Assembly: GCA_900762125.1 (NCBI GenBank)
Contig: CAAFFL010000206.1
Span: forward strand, 1-9,513
Length of the DNA: 9,513 nt
Reading direction: 5' to 3'
Source of the DNA: an uncultured Prevotella sp.
Lineage (GTDB): Bacteria > Bacteroidota > Bacteroidia > Bacteroidales > Bacteroidaceae
Position 1 is the stretch's first letter; every line of letters begins with the position of its first letter. The notes beneath the pieces were generated by a model. The model did not search any database and was not told the DNA's origin. It saw nothing but the letters and a program-made list of their open reading frames with translations. Positions 7,267 to 9,513 of the stretch are shown here, in pieces. A program made the translations under genes and the position numbers.

Positions 7267-8889
7267 TTACTTCGCGTACATCTTCTCCTTCTGCTCCTTG
7301 ATGGCGTCGTCGTGGATGTACTCATCGTAGGGCATGAGCTTGTCGATGGTGCCCGACGGGGTGAGCTCGATGATTCGGTTGGCGACGGTCTGGATGAATT
7401 CGTGGTCGTGGGAGGAAAAGAGGATGTTGCCCTTGAACGTCACCAGATTGTTGTTGAACGCCTGGATGGACTCCAGGTCTAGGTGGTTCGTCGGCGTGTC
7501 GAGGATGAGGCAGTTGGCGTTCTGCAGCTGCATACGGGCGATCATACAGCGCATCTTTTCGCCACCGGAGAGGACGTTCACCTTCTTCTCGACCTCCTCC
7601 TGGCGGAAGAGCATGCGGCCGAGATAGGCTTTCATCGCCACTTCGTTGCCGGGGCCAAACTGCGAGAGCCAGTCGACGAGGTTCTTGTCACTCTCGAAGA
7701 ATGTGGTGTTGTCGAGAGGGAGATAGGCGGTGGTAATCGTCACGCCCCACTTGAACGTTCCGGCGTCAGCCTCACGGTTGCCGTTGATGATCTCGAAGAG
7801 GGCGGTCATCGCCTTCGGGTTGTGGCTGAGGAAGACGACCTTCTGCCCCTTCTCGACGTTGAAGTTGACATTGTCGAAGAGCACGGTGCCATCGGCGTCG
7901 CACGCCTTGAGGCCTTCCACCTCGAGGATCTGGTTGCCGGGCTCGCGCTCCATCTGGAAGATGATGCCGGGGTACTTACGGCTCGACGGGCGGATCTCCT
8001 CGACGTTGAGTTTCTCGAGCATCTTCTTGCGCGACGTGGTCTGGCGGCTCTTTGCCACATTGGCAGAGAAGCGGCGGATGAACTCCTCGAGCTGTTTCTT
8101 CTTCTCCTCAGCCTTCATCTTCTGGTTCTGCGCCTGGCGGAGGGCGAGCTGCGAGCTCTCGTACCAGAAGCTGTAGTTGCCGGCAAAGACGGTGACCTTG
8201 CCAAAGTCGATGTCGATGGTCTGCGTGGAGACGGCGTCGAGGAAGTGACGGTCGTGGCTGACGACGAGCACGGTCTGATGCTCATCGATGTCGCTCAAGT
8301 AGTCCTCCAGCCACTCCACGGTGTCGAGGTCGAGGTCATTGGTGGGCTCGTCGAGGAGGAGGTTGTCGGGTTTGCCGAAGAGCGCCTTGGCAAGCATCAC
8401 GCGTACCTTTTCATTATTAGAGAGCTCTGCCATCTGCTTCTGATGGCGGTCCTCCGGCACCCCAAGGTTCTGCAGCAGCTGTGCGGCGTTGCTCTCGGCT
8501 TCCCAGCCGTTCATCTCCGCAAACTTCTCCTCCAGCTCAGCAGCTCGGTTGCCATCCTCCTCGGTCATCTCGGCTTTGGAGTAGAGCGCCTCACGCTCCT
8601 TCATGTTGTCCCACAGCGGTCCGTAGCCCATGAGGACGGTGTCCATGACGTTGTAGTCGTCGTATTTGAAGTGGTCCTGCTCCAGCATGGAGAGGCGCTC
8701 GCCCGGGCCCATCTCCACAGTGCCCTTGTTCGGCTCGAGATCGCCGCTGATGGCGTGCAACAGTGTCGATTTTCCGGCTCCATTGGCACCGATGACGCCG
8801 TAGATGTTTCCACGGGTGAACTTGATGTTAACATCCTTGTAAAGCACTCTCTTGCCAAACTGTATGGCGAGATTTGTCAGTGTAATCAT
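7267..8889 (-). CDS. ABC-F family ATPase, YbiT-like, with one degenerate ATP site
   Basis: A 540-residue soluble protein with two ABC ATPase domains and no membrane segments, the layout of ABC-F translation factors that act on ribosomes. Length and sequence resemble E. coli YbiT (about 530 residues, from memory). Domain 1 has Walker A GANGAGKST (34-42), Gln71, a weak signature LSNNE (156-160), Walker B LLLDEPTNDLD with Glu181, and His212. The charged linker (about 240-315) is the interdomain region. Domain 2 keeps the signature LSGGE (440-444) and His494. However, its Walker A is lost (SHNPKAMTA at 355-363, Met361 in place of Lys) and the Walker B Glu is Thr465 (LILDTPTNHLD). The predicted result is one working composite site (domain 1 Walker motifs with domain 2 signature) and one dead site. 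Its role as a translation factor or antibiotic-protection protein is inferred from the family; nothing in the sequence shows drug resistance. Confidence 0.93.
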   Translation of the reverse strand: MITLTNLAIQFGKRVLYKDVNIKFTRGNIYGVIGANGAGKSTLLHAISGDLEPNKGTVEMGPGERLSMLEQDHFKYDDYNVMDTVLMGYGPLWDNMKEREALYSKAEMTEEDGNRAAELEEKFAEMNGWEAESNAAQLLQNLGVPEDRHQKQMAELSNNEKVRVMLAKALFGKPDNLLLDEPTNDLDLDTVEWLEDYLSDIDEHQTVLVVSHDRHFLDAVSTQTIDIDFGKVTVFAGNYSFWYESSQLALRQAQNQKMKAEEKKKQLEEFIRRFSANVAKSRQTTSRKKMLEKLNVEEIRPSSRKYPGIIFQMEREPGNQILEVEGLKACDADGTVLFDNVNFNVEKGQKVVFLSHNPKAMTALFEIINGNREADAGTFKWGVTITTAYLPLDNTTFFESDKNLVDWLSQFGPGNEVAMKAYLGRMLFRQEEVEKKVNVLSGGEKMRCMIARMQLQNANCLILDTPTNHLDLESIQAFNNNLVTFKGNILFSSHDHEFIQTVANRIIELTPSGTIDKLMPYDEYIHDDAIKEQKEKMYAK

Positions 8890-8921
8890 TTAAAAAACAG
8901 TGTCTTTGATTATTATTTTTG

Positions 8922-8929
8922 CAAAGGTA
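8922..8929 (-). promoter_or_regulatory. -7 promoter box of the ABC-F gene
   Basis: TACCTTTG on the minus strand is an exact match to the Bacteroidetes -7 consensus TAnnTTTG. It lies 32 bases from the start codon in a fittingly AT-rich leader. No TTTG box is present at 19-21 bases upstream, so the -33 element is poor and only the -7 box is claimed. Confidence 0.6.
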
Positions 8930-9000
8930 CGACTTTTTTCCGAGATAACCTTGGGTGCCTTTCATTTTGTTTCCGGAATTGGCAATAAAGTTTGCCCAAC

Positions 9001-9026
9001 AATCTTTCATCTTTCAGTTATCAGTT
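9001..9026. repeat. Dispersed 26-base repeat, partner of the folC insertion
   Basis: These 26 bases are the exact reverse complement of 4359-4384 inside folC, with mismatches on both sides. They include the heptads ATCTTTC/ATCTTTC and AGTTATC followed by AGTT. The copy lies in the gap between the ABC-F promoter region and the intron remnant. Confidence 0.85.
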
Positions 9027-9082
9027 TAACTAAAACTTTCCCAATCAGTTGTACTATACAGTTGTAATTAAATAAAAGTTCG
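9027..9082. other. AT-rich gap with a short direct repeat, no gene
   Basis: This stretch separates the dispersed repeat from the intron remnant. It contains CAGTTGTA twice (9047-9054 and 9060-9067), 5 bases apart, which resembles the heptad-rich sequence of the neighbouring repeat. No gene, promoter or structured RNA is recognised. The lost domain VI of the intron would be expected to start here but no matching hairpin is seen. Confidence 0.5.
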
Positions 9083-9091
9083 CATAACACA

Positions 9092-9121
9092 CCACCGTAC
9101 AAGCGGTTCCGCATACGGCGG
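9092..9121 (-). ncRNA. Group II intron domain V
   Basis: The 30-base hairpin has a 9-base-pair lower stem (9113-9121 with 9092-9100), a two-base bulge, and an upper stem GCG/CGC closed by GAAC. The catalytic triad position reads CGC, as in the Oceanobacillus iheyensis IIC intron. The conserved bulge is TT, where that intron has AC. The bulge helps hold catalytic metal, so the change argues against activity. Confidence 0.85.
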
Positions 9122-9125
9122 TTTC

Positions 9126-9253
9126 CTATCTTTTACGCCACTCCTCATATTGCTCCATTAGGCAAGGTAACCAGCATGTTTCAGATTCTCATTGCTTATG
9201 GCCTTCGCGAGTATGAAGCTGTCTGCGATGCGCCAATAGCCCTTATAGGGCTT
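9126..9253 (-). pseudogene. C-terminal fragment of the intron reverse transcriptase/maturase, frameshifted
   Basis: Minus-strand translation from 9253 gives KPYKGYWRIADSF, continuing through ILAKAISNENLKHAGYLA to a stop at 9158-9160. The GYWRIADS and HAGY elements are typical of the extreme C-terminus of group II intron maturases. In the next frame LMEQYEEWRKR and a stop follow directly (9126-9161), which is the expected final segment just before domain V. One base has evidently been lost near 9160. The reverse transcriptase palm, fingers and maturase domains are all absent, so no product is expected. Confidence 0.8.
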
Positions 9254-9446
9254 TGACTTGGGTTGCAGTCTCACCCATGACACATAAGCCTTATATCAAG
9301 TTTCTGTACGTCAGACCAGACGTTTGCCTAAGGCTTCCTTCAGATTCCGTCTCGCGGCGGACACCCTTGCCTTCGGTTGTGCTCTTCCTACTGTCAAGGC
9401 GAGCTAGGGACCTTCACCCATTAGAATGTGCCCATGCTGGGCGAAC

Positions 9447-9489
9447 AGCAACAAAAGCGGCTGCCTCATCGGGAAGGACGCGGCAGCCG
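9447..9489 (-). terminator. Terminator-like hairpin at the intron insertion site
   Basis: An 8-base-pair GC-rich stem, CGGCTGCC with GGCAGCCG (9458-9465 and 9482-9489), has a 16-base loop. On the minus strand it is followed by CTTTTGTTGCT, which runs straight into the intron 5' end. It would terminate a minus-strand gene lying beyond the window. Group IIC introns are known to insert just downstream of such hairpins. The loop is long, so the terminator call alone is moderate. Bases 9490-9513 hold nothing recognisable. Confidence 0.55.
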
Positions 9490-9513
9490 GAGGGGTAAGG
9501 GGACTGCGAAAAA

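Larger units (their letters stand above)
9083..9446 (-). mobile_element. Remnant of a group IIC intron, internally deleted
   Basis: On the minus strand the remnant starts GTTCGCCCAGCATGGGCAC at 9446, close to the GTGYGCCCGGCATGGGTGC start of bacterial group IIC introns. Domain I landmarks follow in order: a GGGTGA...GGTCCC pairing region, CAAGGGTGTCC and GGAATCTGAAGGAAGCC (within 9332-9369), CAAACG, then CTGACGTACAGAAACTTG. The sequence then jumps at about 9253-9265 into the last codons of the maturase and on to domain V. An intact element with its reverse transcriptase is usually about 1.8-2 kb, so most of domain IV is missing. Domain VI, with the branch-point A, is not recognisable after domain V, and the first bases are GTTCG rather than GTGYG. 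The element is therefore taken as dead. The IIC class is inferred from the CGC triad in domain V and from the terminator-like hairpin directly upstream, both known for this class. Confidence 0.82.

Noticed and set aside
7483..8988. A 501-codon plus-strand open frame opposite the ABC-F gene
   Set aside because: It is the mirror of a well-supported ATPase, with biased composition and no motifs. The opposite strand carries the Walker motifs, promoter box and terminator.
9253..9498. An 81-codon plus-strand open frame near the window end
   Set aside because: It runs antisense through the intron's domain I RNA and the terminator hairpin. That structure explains the sequence better than a protein does.

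Overview
The window looks like a chromosome segment from a Bacteroidales bacterium, most likely Prevotella or a close relative. The reasons are Bacteroidetes-style promoter boxes (TAnnTTTG at about -7 with TTTG-like boxes at about -33), weak or absent Shine-Dalgarno sequences, GC-rich coding with AT-rich intergenic DNA, and the protein flavour of FolC, GrpE and the ABC-F ATPase. The genus is an inference from memory, not a search. All seven protein genes and the intron remnant lie on the minus strand, so transcription runs from high to low coordinates.

Layout in transcription order. At 9447-9513 there is a terminator-like hairpin from a gene outside the window. At about 9083-9446 lies a wrecked group II intron of IIC type. 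At 8889-7267 is a YbiT-like ABC-F ATPase with its own -7 box, followed by a hairpin terminator. Next come grpE (7187-6561) and dnaJ (6545-5382), 15 bases apart: the cochaperones of DnaK. Three copies of a roughly 42-base palindromic repeat fill 5221-5376. folC (5217-3847) follows and carries an in-frame block of heptanucleotide repeats. Then a promoter drives galM and galK (3742-1472, 21 bases apart), which ends at a strong terminator at 1389-1419. Last is a separately promoted lipoprotein mutarotase (1198-8).

How the genes work together: the two mutarotases and GalK form a galactose-entry module. The lipoprotein enzyme would equilibrate sugar anomers in the envelope, the cytoplasmic GalM would supply alpha-galactose, and GalK would phosphorylate it. 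No sugar permease, galT or galE is present here. GrpE and DnaJ serve protein folding and FolC serves folate metabolism; neither has an evident link to galactose.

No wholly new multi-gene system is visible. The most unusual items are: the heptad-repeat insertion inside folC, 26 bases of which recur exactly, inverted, about 4.6 kb away; the ABC-F protein with one intact and one disabled composite ATP site; and the IIC intron whose maturase has been deleted down to its last residues and whose domain V bulge is altered.
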